NCBI GenBank assembly: GCA_038317345.1
Contig: JBBQBH010000008.1
Span: forward strand, 1 to 64,000
Source: Mayfieldus sp038317345
GTDB lineage: Bacteria > Actinomycetota > Thermoleophilia > Solirubrobacterales > 70-9
Direction of reading: 5' to 3'
DNA: 64,000 bases
Position numbers and translations under genes: made by a program. The number at the start of each line of letters is the position of its first letter. Position 1 is the first letter of the stretch. The notes under the pieces were generated by a model. That model was not told the origin of the DNA. It made no database searches and saw only the letters and a program-made list of their open reading frames with translations. Below are positions 1-8,024 of this stretch, one piece after another.

Positions 1-141
1 CGCGCGCTTCTGCTGCTCGGGATGGGCTACTCCTATCGCGAGATCGGGCAGGGGCTCGGCTGGTCGTATACGAAGGTAAATCGCTGCGTCGCCGAGGGGC
101 GCGCGGATCTGCGACGGCGTCTGGCCGAGCAGGGGGGCTAG
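1..141 (+). CDS. Sigma-70 family factor, C-terminal fragment (region 4)
   Basis: The frame is open from the window edge and encodes 46 residues before a TAG stop. The segment LLLLGMGYSYREIGQGLG, followed by WSYTKVNRCVAEGR, has the form of the sigma region 4 helix-turn-helix that binds the -35 element. The N-terminal core-binding regions lie outside the window. The call rests on the HTH pattern alone, so another HTH regulator is possible. Confidence 0.55.
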   Translation, partial: RALLLLGMGYSYREIGQGLGWSYTKVNRCVAEGRADLRRRLAEQGG

Positions 142-412
142 GTGGTGGCGTCAGCGGCTCAACGACCTATGCGGCGCGCACATCGCTACCACCAGCAAAG
201 AAATCTGACGCACTCTGCCATTTTCGAGGACATGTCGGGGTGAAAGCCGACGTGCCCTGGATGCCATGCCGCGCTCGACTGCCGCCGACCAATCGGCTCG
301 CCGGCTCGGGCTCAGCCGGGAGACCTGAAGGGCCGCTCGCGCAGATTCGTGAGGCAGTCGTGGGTTTTTGCGGACAGAGAGGATGAGATCTCATTCGAAA
401 GGAGAGGTTGAC

Positions 413-667
413 GTGGCATATCCGCCAGCGGACGAGGCTGCAGAGTCGGTACGGCGAGCACGGACGGTCGGCTCGTCTGAGGCGACGGCGATGTTCAGTT
501 TCACGATCGAGCCCTGGCTCAACAAACGTCAGCTAGCCGCCCACCTCGGCTTCTCGGCACGGTGGGTGGATTACCGGGTCGCCGAGGGCATGCCCTCGCA
601 CGTCTTTGGCAGGCGGCGTAGATTCCGGCTCTCGGAGGTCGAGCGCTGGTTGGAGGAAGGATCGTGA
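413..667 (+). CDS. Excisionase-like helix-turn-helix protein
   Basis: An 84-residue protein whose C-terminal half (LNKRQLAAHLGFSARWVDYR, then FGRRRRFRLSEVERWL) matches the short MerR/excisionase-type HTH proteins that pair with tyrosine integrases. They direct excision or control the integrase. The GTG at 413 is chosen because AAAGGAGAGG ends five bases before it; in-frame ATG 383 and TTG 368 upstream lack such a site. Its stop overlaps the integrase start (GTGA), so the two are translationally coupled. Confidence 0.7.
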   Translation: MAYPPADEAAESVRRARTVGSSEATAMFSFTIEPWLNKRQLAAHLGFSARWVDYRVAEGMPSHVFGRRRRFRLSEVERWLEEGS

Positions 668-1704
668 CCGTCTTTAGGCGCGGGGATGGCTGGGTGGCAA
701 AGGTCTGGAGGGGCGGGGCCTGGGAATGGGTCGGCACCTTTGCGACGAAGCGCCAGGCGAAGCGAGCGGAGGCCTCGGCGAAGCCGCACCTCCCAGGGGC
801 GGGCATGACCGTTGACCAGTTCGCTGACGTCTGGCTTCGCGACTACGCGCGCCCGTCCGCCGCGACCCAGCGCAGCTATCGGTATGCGCTGAAGGCCTTC
901 CGCGCTGAGTTTGGACGGAGGCGTCTCGATGCAATCGACCGGCCAGAGGCACGAGCCTGGGCCCAGCGCAGCCCACACGCCAACGCCCGAGTCGTCAGGG
1001 CGATGTACGGAGATGCTCTTCGCGACGGACTTGTGGACCTGAACCCCTTCTCGGGCCTCCGTCTTCAGCAGCCTCGCGGCCGCAAGGACCTGACTGCCCT
1101 TACGGAGCAAGAGGTCGATGCCCTAGCTGAAAAGGCGCTTGAGGCGCTTGACCTCGAGATGGCTCCAGTGATGCGAGCGATGATCCTTGTAGCGGGCTAC
1201 TGTGGACCCAGACCGGGGGAACTGTTCGCCCTGGAGTGGTCAGACGTCCGCCGCGACGAGCTGGATATCCGCCGCTCGGTAGACAGCATGGGCAAGATCA
1301 AGCCGCCGAAGAACGGAAAGTCGCGGACGATCGTCCTGCCGCCCAAGCCTCGCGCGGCACTTGCCGAGCTACCGCGACACATCGAGGAACCCTGGGTCTT
1401 CACAACTCCGCGCGGGCGAAGGTTCTCCAAGGGGAGCCTTCGCTACTGGTGGGCGCCCGTCCGCTCGGCCGTTGGCCGCCCCAAGCTGGAGTTCTACGAG
1501 CTACGCCACGCCTGCGCGACTCTGCTGCTTGAGCGCGGCCTGACGCCTCAGGACGTGGCAGTCCAGCTAGGCCACTCTGACGGGGGTCGCCTGGTTCAGG
1601 AGGTATATGGGCACCCGTCCGAGGTGGCTGCTCGTGAGCGGCTCAAACGGGCGTTTGGAGAGAACGTGCACGACCTGCGTAGGTTGCGTCGGGAAGCTTC
1701 CTAG
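664..1704 (+). CDS. Tyrosine recombinase / phage-type integrase
   Basis: A 346-residue site-specific recombinase. The N-terminal part (about 1-60) looks like an AP2-like arm-binding domain (GDGWVAKVWRGGAWEW), followed by a SAM-like core-binding domain. The catalytic domain has the first Arg in GYCGPRPGELFALEW, the H-x-x-R box in FYELRHACATLL, the second His in LGHSD and the nucleophile Tyr in VYGHPS. It should act on an element integrated at the left of the window, but no att duplication was seen next to it. A perfect palindrome, CGCGACCGGTCGCG, lies at 1706-1719, two bases after the stop, and ACCGGTCGC recurs at 1790. Confidence 0.9.
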   Translation: MTVFRRGDGWVAKVWRGGAWEWVGTFATKRQAKRAEASAKPHLPGAGMTVDQFADVWLRDYARPSAATQRSYRYALKAFRAEFGRRRLDAIDRPEARAWAQRSPHANARVVRAMYGDALRDGLVDLNPFSGLRLQQPRGRKDLTALTEQEVDALAEKALEALDLEMAPVMRAMILVAGYCGPRPGELFALEWSDVRRDELDIRRSVDSMGKIKPPKNGKSRTIVLPPKPRAALAELPRHIEEPWVFTTPRGRRFSKGSLRYWWAPVRSAVGRPKLEFYELRHACATLLLERGLTPQDVAVQLGHSDGGRLVQEVYGHPSEVAARERLKRAFGENVHDLRRLRREAS

Positions 1705-1916
1705 TCGCGACCGGTCGCGCTCCCCCGGCGGATCGGCCGCGCCCTGTTGGCATCACGATCAAGTCCTCGTGAGAGGCGTCATGTCGGCAACCGGTCGCAC
1801 TGTGGTCGCATCTTCGATCCGCTAGGCACAGATTCGGCGAAGTCGCTCCCGCCGTCTCCATCAATCGGCAGATTGCCAACCTTGCAAGCGAAGTCTTGCC
1901 CTGGCATTGGGCGTCA

Positions 1917-1922
1917 TATCCT
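1917..1922 (+). promoter_or_regulatory. -10 element (TATCCT), leaderless-type
   Basis: TATCCT ends six bases before the ATG at 1929, so transcription would start at or within a few bases of the start codon. Confidence 0.4.
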
Positions 1923-1928
1923 GGGCCG

Positions 1929-3479
1929 ATGCAGCCGTTTGGCGACGGTGGGCTGAGAGAGCGACCGCTGTCGCGGCGTCAGTTCCTGGCTCGCAGCGCG
2001 GCTCTTGGCGGGGCGGCGCTTGTCGCCGGGCCGTTGGGCGCATTCGGCGGGTCCGTTGGATCGGCGAGCGACAAGCGGCGGCAGTGGCCGGGGGTCGTCG
2101 TGGTTGGCGCCGGATTGGCCGGCCTGACCTGTGCCTACCGGCTTCATCAGCACGGCGTCGCCGCGAGCGTCTACGAGGCCCGGCCGGACCGCGTCGGGGG
2201 ACGCTGCTGGACCGCGCGCGAGTTCGCCGACGGCCAGGTCGCCGAGCATGGGGGAGAGTTCATCGACTCCGACCACGTTGGAATGCGGGCGCTGGTGCGC
2301 GAGCTGGGTCTGCGCTTGGAGGACCGCGTCGCCTGGGCGAAGCGCAGATCGGGGCGTTACTCCCGGCTCTACCTGGACGGATCGCTGCGCGACGAGGATG
2401 TCGTCTTTCGCAAATACCGCCAGCTGCGCCGCCGCCTGCATGCTGAGGCCCGGCGCAGCGGCTACTTCAGCGACGGTTACGCGAATCGCACCGCCCACCG
2501 GTTCGATGACACAACGGTCAGCCAATGGCTCGAACGCAATGTGCCAGGGGGCGGCGATTCGCTGCTGGGACAGGAGATGCGCGACTACATGGCCAATGAG
2601 TTCGGTGGCGACCCGACCCAACTGAGCGCCACCAACCTCTTCTATGTCCTCTCGGCGCCCGGGAACAACCCAACCACGAGCGACGGATCGGACGAGCGAT
2701 ACCACGTGCACGGCGGCAACGACCGGGTACCGCGCGGGATCGTCGAGCGGCTGCCCGAAGCCGCCGTGAGGCTGGACGCGCCGCTGCAGGCGCTGTGGCG
2801 TCGGCCAGACGGCACCTACGCGATGCGCTTCGGCGGCTTGCGCGGTGACGTGGTGGCGAGCCAGGTTGTGCTCACCGCGCCGTTCACGACCTTGCGCGAC
2901 GTGGACCTCGATCGCTCCGGCTTGAGCCCGATCAAGCTCGAGTGCATCCAGAAGCTCGGCATGGGGACCAATTCGAAGCTGTTGATGCAGTTCACCCAAC
3001 GACCGGGACACTTCCAGCGCTGGAACGGTGAGCTGAATACCGATTGGCCGCCCTTCCTCGATACCTGGGACACCTCCCTTACCCAGCCTGGCCGCGATGG
3101 GTTGATCACCGTCTATTCGGGCGGTGCGCTCGGCGCCAGCTATCCCGGCAACCAGGCACACGGCCCCGCGCCCGAGCCGGTCGTGCGCGACACGCTCGCG
3201 TCGCTGGAGCGCGTCGTCCCCGGGATCAGCGACGACTTCACCGGCCGCGGCTGGCTCGACCACTGGGCCGCCGATCCGTGGGTGCACGGCTCCTACGCCG
3301 CATTCCTGCCCGGTCAGACGATTCGCTACTCGGGCGTGATCGCACGCTAGGAGGGCGGTCTGCACTTCGCCGGCGAGCACACCTCGGTCGCCTACCAGGG
3401 CTTTCTGGAAGGGGCGGTCGGGTCGGCGGAGCGTTGCACGCGCGAGGTCCTCGTCGCGCTCAAGAAGCAGCAGCGCTGA
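1929..3479 (+). pseudogene. FAD-dependent amine oxidase interrupted by in-frame TAG
   Basis: A flavin monoamine oxidase of the MAO family. A Tat signal (SRRQFLARSAALGGAALVAG) points to export with bound FAD. The dinucleotide-binding motif VVGAGLAGLTCAYRL and EARPDRVGGRCWT follow. The frame stops at TAG 3348-3350 (codon 474), but the same frame continues without another stop to TGA 3477-3479. That continuation encodes GGLHFAGEHTSVAYQGFLEG, the conserved C-terminal FAD-contact segment of this family. The intact protein would be 516 residues; the truncated one lacks part of the FAD site and is unlikely to work. The restored end overlaps the convergent PPTase gene by 20 bases. Readthrough or sequence error is possible. 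Confidence 0.85.
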
Positions 3480-4182
3480 GCGGCCAGTCACGGATCACGA
3501 TGCGCGCCGCGCCGTCGTCGACCGCCAGCGCGCCGCAATAGCCACTCGGCAGGTCGGTCAGCTCGACCAGGCGCCAGTCTGAGGCCAGGCGGACGGGCAC
3601 CATCGTCCCGCCCGGCTGCGCGGCGAGCTCGAGCTCGCCGATCGGGACCTGCAGCCCGAGCCCGAGCCCCTTCGCCAGCGCCTCCTTGGCGGTCCAGTAG
3701 CGAAGGAAGGCCGCCGGGCGCTCAGCCTGTGGAAAGGCGCGAACCGCTTCGACCTCGGCCGCGGAAAAATAGCGATTGGCGACCCGCAACGGGTCGCGGC
3801 CGCGCCGCAGCCGCTCGACGTCGACCCCCACCCGCAGGCCGCGGCCGGTCGCCATCAGGGCGACGTCGCCGGAGTGGGAGAGGTTGAAGTCGAGGTTCGT
3901 CTGGTGGGCGTCGGGATCGAAGCCCGGCCGGCCGTGTGGGCCAAGCTCGAGGCGAACCGCTGGCGGAGAGGTCCCCAACTCGGCGGCGAGGATTTCGCGC
4001 AGTGCCCCGCGGCTCGCCAGCCATCGCCGCCCGACCTCGGATCGGTTCAGGCGCGCCAGCCGCTCGAGCTCGTCCGGGGCGAGATGGCCCCTCAGAGCCT
4101 CGGCGGTGCGATCGTCGGGATCGAGCTTGATCCTCCACACCGTGACCGTGTGGTCGTCGGGCCGATGCCGGTCGGCGCCCAC
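3460..4182 (-). CDS. 4'-phosphopantetheinyl transferase, Sfp type
   Basis: Transfers 4'-phosphopantetheine from CoA to carrier proteins. The 240-residue length fits the Sfp/Gsp class. Visible family motifs in order are GPHGRPGF, FNLSHSGDVALMA, GVDVERLRRG (Mg-binding acidic residues) and FLRYWTAKEALAKGLG. No NRPS or PKS gene is in the window, so the partner is unknown and may be the fatty-acid ACP or a polyketide synthase elsewhere. The GTG at 4182 is used as start; a later GTG near 4143 is possible. Confidence 0.9.
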   Translation of the reverse strand: MGADRHRPDDHTVTVWRIKLDPDDRTAEALRGHLAPDELERLARLNRSEVGRRWLASRGALREILAAELGTSPPAVRLELGPHGRPGFDPDAHQTNLDFNLSHSGDVALMATGRGLRVGVDVERLRRGRDPLRVANRYFSAAEVEAVRAFPQAERPAAFLRYWTAKEALAKGLGLGLQVPIGELELAAQPGGTMVPVRLASDWRLVELTDLPSGYCGALAVDDGAARIVIRDWPLSAAAS

Positions 4183-4343
4183 TGCTATCCGGCCATCATC
4201 GATTCGGGGAGGCCGCCGTTGCGGACCCGCTCCTCCTCCGCGGCCACCGTCGCCGGCTCCCGTTCCTCCCGGGCACGGGGCTTGGGCGTGGTCGACTCCA
4301 CGCCGTGATCATGGCAATTGGGTTGGCCGCGAGGCAGTCGACA

Positions 4344-5099
4344 TCAGTCGGCGACTTGGTGGCGCTGCTCGAGCTGATCGGCGAGCGCCAGCGTCGCCGG
4401 GTCCAGCTTCACTTCCTCGATCTCGAATCGCTCCGCGAGCGCGGTCAGGATCGCCTCCTCGACCTTGGCGGGGGTCGTGCCTGGAATCTCGTCTTCGACG
4501 CTGCCCACGGTCGCCGGCTCCCAGTCGACGCCTAGGGCCTCATAGACCGGGACCAGCACCTCGCGCAGCCCGTCGTTGTCGCCGACGACGATCACGCAGC
4601 CGACGTGCGCCCCGCCCTTGATCAGTCGCTGGCCGATTCCCGCCAGCTTCACCCGCCCGCCCGCATTGACGCTGAACGCGCCCGGGCAATACTCGCCCGC
4701 TACCTCGCCGATCCGGGCGTCAACACCGAGATCGACCAGGGTCGCGCGCAGCAGCTCGGCCATCTCGGCGAATCGCGCTCGCGTGGCGCCGGCGGGGCTG
4801 GGGTCGCGGTGGGCACGGGAGAGGTTGAGCGCTTGGCCGTTGTAGGCGGCGGCGCGCCCTCCGGCGATTCGCTCCACCACGTCATATCCGGCCGACCGGG
4901 CAGCATCGACTGCTGCCGGGTAGCCGGCGCTGACCGCGTCACGGCGACCGAATGTGACGAGGCGGCCTGGCCTCCCGAGACGGGCCGTTTCGGGAAGGTC
5001 GCCCGCCGCCACCTGCTGCAGGATTGCGCCTGAGACGGCGGTGCCGTAGGCGGCGCTCCTCGGGCATGCGCCGCGGATCAGCTGCAGGCTCGGTTTCAC
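4344..5099 (-). CDS. Lipoate-protein ligase A / lipoyl-octanoyltransferase family protein
   Basis: A 251-residue protein of the biotin/lipoate protein ligase fold. Motifs are GRLVTFGRRDAV, RIAGGRAAAYNGQALNLSR and GEYCPGAFSVNAGGRVKLAG, then GIGQRLIKGGAHVGCVIVV; the Lys in VKLAG is where the catalytic lysine of the family lies. It would attach or transfer lipoyl or octanoyl groups to E2/GcvH-type proteins. The GTG start is preceded by CCGGAG. Which subclass (LplA, LipM or LipL-like) cannot be decided from sequence alone. Confidence 0.8.
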   Translation of the reverse strand: MKPSLQLIRGACPRSAAYGTAVSGAILQQVAAGDLPETARLGRPGRLVTFGRRDAVSAGYPAAVDAARSAGYDVVERIAGGRAAAYNGQALNLSRAHRDPSPAGATRARFAEMAELLRATLVDLGVDARIGEVAGEYCPGAFSVNAGGRVKLAGIGQRLIKGGAHVGCVIVVGDNDGLREVLVPVYEALGVDWEPATVGSVEDEIPGTTPAKVEEAILTALAERFEIEEVKLDPATLALADQLEQRHQVAD

Positions 5100-5155
5100 T
5101 CCGGCTCGCGCCTCACGCCTGAGCTAGTTGCAGATGCCTCGTTCTCCATCGCCGC

Positions 5156-5171
5156 TGTGACGAGGATCACA
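5156..5171. promoter_or_regulatory. CRP/GlxR-type operator
   Basis: TGTGACGAGGATCACA is a perfect copy of the consensus TGTGA-N6-TCACA bound by cAMP-receptor-type regulators. It lies about 225 bases upstream of the Rpf-like gene. CRP-family control of rpf genes is established in mycobacteria and streptomycetes, which supports a functional reading here. Confidence 0.6.
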
Positions 5172-5396
5172 CAAGCGGTCGGGCACGGATGCCACCCTGC
5201 CGCGTCCTACACGGAACAGGACCTCGGCAAGCGCCTATTGGGGGGCGCTCCATGGAGAAATCCGCCGAGGCGAAGTCCGGACAGTCGCTCTTCTCCTGCA
5301 CCCGCACGCGCGGTTGCCGGGAGCCAATGCGGCCGCGGCACGCCACAAGAGGCGTGCCCGACCGGGCATTGACACACAAACGGAGGTGGTTTTCCC
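5172..5396 (+). promoter_or_regulatory. Long structured 5' leader, possible c-di-AMP-type riboswitch
   Basis: There is no gene in this roughly 225-base stretch. It carries UCCGCCGAGGC near 5268 and GGGAGCCAAU near 5319, which resemble parts of the ydaO (c-di-AMP) riboswitch core. GGCACGCC (5337-5344) pairs with GGCGTGCC (5351-5358), and the overlapping TGCCCG (5355-5360) pairs with CGGGCA (5363-5368), so the two hairpins exclude each other. A strong ribosome site, GGAGGTGG, follows at 5383. The conserved 3' parts of the ydaO core were not found, so the riboswitch class is uncertain. Confidence 0.35.
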
Positions 5397-5894
5397 TTGT
5401 TGTTCAACAGTTGGCGTTACCCGGCCGCGCTCGCGGTCGCAATCGGAATCACATTCCCGGCGCTCGCCGTCGCTGCCAATGGTTCGGGCGAAGCGGCCCA
5501 TGCCGGCGCCAAGCCCCGCCAAGCGACCCAGCTGCGGTCGGCCGGCGCTGGCCTGCTGATCCGCCCGGCCAGGCAGCTGGACAGGACGATCCAGGTGCAG
5601 GTGAAGGCGATCAGAGCCGAGAAGCGTCGCAAGCACAAGCAGGCGTTTGCGCATCTGCCCGGCGGCGTCTCGCTGTCGACCCTGAACGCGATCGCGGCCT
5701 GCGAATCGGGCGGCAATCCGCACGCGGTCTCGTCGGGCGGCACATACCGCGGCGAGTACCAGTTCGACTACGGCACCTGGGCGTCGGTCGGCGGCCACGG
5801 CGATCCCGCCAAGGCGTCGGAGGCCGAGCAGGACTATCGCGCGGCGCTGCTCTACTCGCGCAGCGGCTCGAGCCCCTGGCCGATCTGCGGCTAG
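5397..5894 (+). CDS. Resuscitation-promoting-factor-like transglycosylase
   Basis: A 165-residue secreted muralytic enzyme. An N-terminal signal segment (YPAALAVAIGITFPALAVAA) precedes a basic linker. The C-terminal Rpf/lysozyme-like domain (about 95-165) has the catalytic-type Glu in NAIAACESGGNPHAV, then GTYRGEYQFDYGTWASVGG, and ends in SPWPICG, as actinobacterial Rpf domains do. It would cleave the peptidoglycan glycan strand during growth or resuscitation. The TTG start lies six bases after GGAGGTGG. It is followed 84 bases later by an M23 peptidase, a plausible partner. Confidence 0.85.
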   Translation: MLFNSWRYPAALAVAIGITFPALAVAANGSGEAAHAGAKPRQATQLRSAGAGLLIRPARQLDRTIQVQVKAIRAEKRRKHKQAFAHLPGGVSLSTLNAIAACESGGNPHAVSSGGTYRGEYQFDYGTWASVGGHGDPAKASEAEQDYRAALLYSRSGSSPWPICG

Positions 5895-5978
5895 GGGGAG
5901 CGGGTTGGAAGCGATCGTGCAGTCTCGGCGGCCTTCTGTGTTGATCTGCAGGACGGCAAAGCCTTCCCTGGAGGTCGC

Positions 5979-6545
5979 GTGAAGGTCGGATATAGAGCAG
6001 CCGCGGTTGCGGCTGTGTTGGCGATGACGTTCTCTGCGAGCACCCTCGCGGGCGGGTCGACCGCGCCCGAACCTGATTCCACCGTCATCGCGAAGCCGGT
6101 ACGTCACGTGATCCCGGCGCCCCGTCTTGTCTTCCCGATGCGGGCGCGGCCCGAGTACGGCGACGGGCTCGACGCCGGCCGCGGCCACGAGGGCCAGGAT
6201 CTGCTCGTTGCGGCGGGTACGCCGCTGGTCGCGGTCGCCGACTCGGTCGTACTCGAAACCGGCAATGACGGCGGCCGCGGCAACTACATCTCGCTCTACG
6301 ACGCGGTCGCCGATCGCACCTACAACTACTTCCACATGCTGGCACCGGCGCTCGCACAGCAGGGCCAGCACCTGCAGGCGGGCCAGAGGGTCGGCAGGGT
6401 CGGCTGCACCGGGTCCTGCTGGGGTGATCACCTCCACTTCGAGCTGCGGGCGGGGCGCGATCCCTATGGGCCGGTGCTCAATCCGACGCCGTTCCTGCAC
6501 CGGCTCGAGGATCGCCCGAAGCCGCTCCAGCTCAGCTGGTTCTAG
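5979..6545 (+). CDS. M23 (LytM-type) metallopeptidase
   Basis: A 188-residue exported endopeptidase that should cut peptidoglycan cross-bridges. A signal peptide (AAAVAAVLAMTFSASTLAGG) is followed by the M23 domain with the Zn-binding GRGHEGQDLLVAAGTPL (H-x3-D) and the second motif GDHLHFELR (HxH). The GTG start has GGAGG about five bases upstream. It probably shares regulation with the upstream Rpf-like gene. Confidence 0.9.
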   Translation: MKVGYRAAAVAAVLAMTFSASTLAGGSTAPEPDSTVIAKPVRHVIPAPRLVFPMRARPEYGDGLDAGRGHEGQDLLVAAGTPLVAVADSVVLETGNDGGRGNYISLYDAVADRTYNYFHMLAPALAQQGQHLQAGQRVGRVGCTGSCWGDHLHFELRAGRDPYGPVLNPTPFLHRLEDRPKPLQLSWF

Positions 6546-7265
6546 TCAGGCCGCGTCGTCGGGATCTGAGAGAAGCGTCTCGCGGAAGAGGCGCGCCTCC
6601 TCCTCGAACAGCGGGCCGAAGTCGCGCTCGCGGTCGAGGAGAATGCGGCGTTTGGTCTCCAGGGTCGCCTGCCGCGGCATCGCGGCGATGTCGGTGGCGA
6701 GCTCGAGCGCTCGCTCGACCGATTCACCTTCCGGCACGACCTCGTTCACCACGCCCAGCCGCAGAGCCTCGGCGGCGTCGAACACCCGACCGGTGAGGGT
6801 GATCTCGGCCGCCAGCGCCGGGCCCATCGCCGCCCGCGCCGAGGCGTAGGAGGGCGGGATGCCGCGCGGAAGCTCGGGGAATCCGAAGCTGGCCGGCTCG
6901 GCGGCGATCCGGATGTCGCACAGAAGCGCCAGCGCGAAACCCCCGGCCAGCGCTGGGCCGTTCACCGCGGCGACCACCGGGCGTCGGCTGGAACCGACCG
7001 CCTCAAAGGCGGTGCTAGAGGTATCGACCAGGCGCTGTTTGTGGTCGCGGTCGCCGCCGAATTGGGTCACGTCCATTCCGGCGCAGAAGGCCGATCCGGC
7101 GCCGGTCAGCACGATGCAGCCGACGCCGTCGTCCTCGCCGAGGTGCTCGAAGGCCTCGCTCAGCTCGACCCGTAGGTCGATCGAAAGCGCATTGCGCTTC
7201 TCCGGGCGCTGCAGGGTGACCAGCGCCACTTCGTCGCGGCGTTCGATCGAGAGCAGGCCCGCCAT
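6546..7265 (-). CDS. Enoyl-CoA hydratase/isomerase family protein
   Basis: A 239-residue crotonase-fold enzyme, likely in fatty-acid or related acyl-CoA breakdown. It shows LQRPEKRNALSIDLR, the oxyanion-hole segment GAGSAFCAGMDVTQF and NGPALAGGFALALLCDIRIA. The Glu usually found in the PELPRGIPP region is present, which favours hydratase chemistry. The ATG at 7265 is chosen because the family begins at MAGLLSIERRDEVA; the open frame upstream is unlike coding sequence. The gene is convergent with the M23 gene, with the stops adjacent. Confidence 0.88.
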   Translation of the reverse strand: MAGLLSIERRDEVALVTLQRPEKRNALSIDLRVELSEAFEHLGEDDGVGCIVLTGAGSAFCAGMDVTQFGGDRDHKQRLVDTSSTAFEAVGSSRRPVVAAVNGPALAGGFALALLCDIRIAAEPASFGFPELPRGIPPSYASARAAMGPALAAEITLTGRVFDAAEALRLGVVNEVVPEGESVERALELATDIAAMPRQATLETKRRILLDRERDFGPLFEEEARLFRETLLSDPDDAA

Positions 7266-7316
7266 CGCGGGATGATGGTATCCCGGCCTGGTTCCCCAAC
7301 GCCTACGAGGAGCGAG

Positions 7317-7778
7317 ATGAAATCCCACACCGCCTACCGAACCTTCAACACCGAGCAGCGGCGCGAGTGGATCAGGATCACCGAGGACGTGCAGGCGACC
7401 GTCGACGAGTCCGGAGTCGAGGAGGGCATGGCGCTGGTCTCCGCGATGCACATCACGGCCGGAGTGTGGGTCAACGACGACGAGCCCGGTATCCAGGAGG
7501 ACGCCCTCGAATGGCTCGACAAGCTGGCGCCGCCGAGCTGGAAGCCCCCAGTAAACGAGGTGGCCGAAGAGCTTCTCCCCGACGGCGGCGACTACCGCCA
7601 CCACCGCGGCGGCGAGGACAATGGCGACGCCCACCTGAAGAACCTCCTCGTCCACCAGCAGGCGATCCTGCCCATCACCGAGGGGAAGCTCGACCTAGGG
7701 CCCTGGCAGCAGGTCTTCTACGCCGAGTTCGACGGGCGCCGGCCGAAGCGCCTGGTGATCAAGGTCATCGGAGACTGA
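7317..7778 (+). CDS. YjbQ / UPF0047 family protein
   Basis: A 153-residue member of the small YjbQ family, some members of which have weak thiamine-phosphate synthase activity; its real role is unsettled. Family signatures are ALVSAMHITAGVWVNDDEPG, YRHHRGGEDNGDAHLKNLL and GPWQQVFYAEFDG, whose conserved His residues form the metal-like pocket. The ATG at 7317 has AGGAGCGAG directly upstream. Confidence 0.9.
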   Translation: MKSHTAYRTFNTEQRREWIRITEDVQATVDESGVEEGMALVSAMHITAGVWVNDDEPGIQEDALEWLDKLAPPSWKPPVNEVAEELLPDGGDYRHHRGGEDNGDAHLKNLLVHQQAILPITEGKLDLGPWQQVFYAEFDGRRPKRLVIKVIGD

Positions 7779-7912
7779 TGCGCCTGGGGGCCGATCCTCC
7801 GAACCCGAAATTGCTCCGGGGCGAACGTATCGAGCTGGCGCTCCAGACAGTTCGGGCAGGAGCACTCGGGTACGGAGAGTCCGGTCTGTGGGCAGTTCTG
7901 CATATCGGGCAT
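7718..7912 (-). CDS. Possible small Cys-rich protein
   Basis: A 64-codon minus-strand frame starting MPDMQNCPQTGLSVPECSCP and continuing NCLERQLDTFAPEQF carries four cysteines in a short N-terminus, as in a small zinc-binding protein. It overlaps the end of yjbQ by about 60 bases and lacks a clear ribosome site. Coding is uncertain. Confidence 0.25.
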   Translation of the reverse strand: MPDMQNCPQTGLSVPECSCPNCLERQLDTFAPEQFRVRRIGPQAHQSPMTLITRRFGRRPSNSA

Positions 7913-8024
7913 GGGAACTGGTCCGGCTGGCGCGCAGGCTAGACCCGGCGGCGGCGGATAATCGTGCGCCGCGCCTGAGCACCTTGCGGGCGGCGGCCGG
8001 AACATCTGGGACGATGCGGCAAGA

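Noticed and set aside
3348..3350. Pyrrolysine or global UAG recoding to explain the amber codons
   Set aside because: Many genes here, such as pstS and the integrase, end normally at TAG, and no pyl genes are in the window.
1914..3491. Long minus-strand open frame (525 codons) opposite the amine oxidase
   Set aside because: It is a mirror of a GC-rich gene; the plus strand has clear Tat, FAD and family motifs, the minus frame has none.
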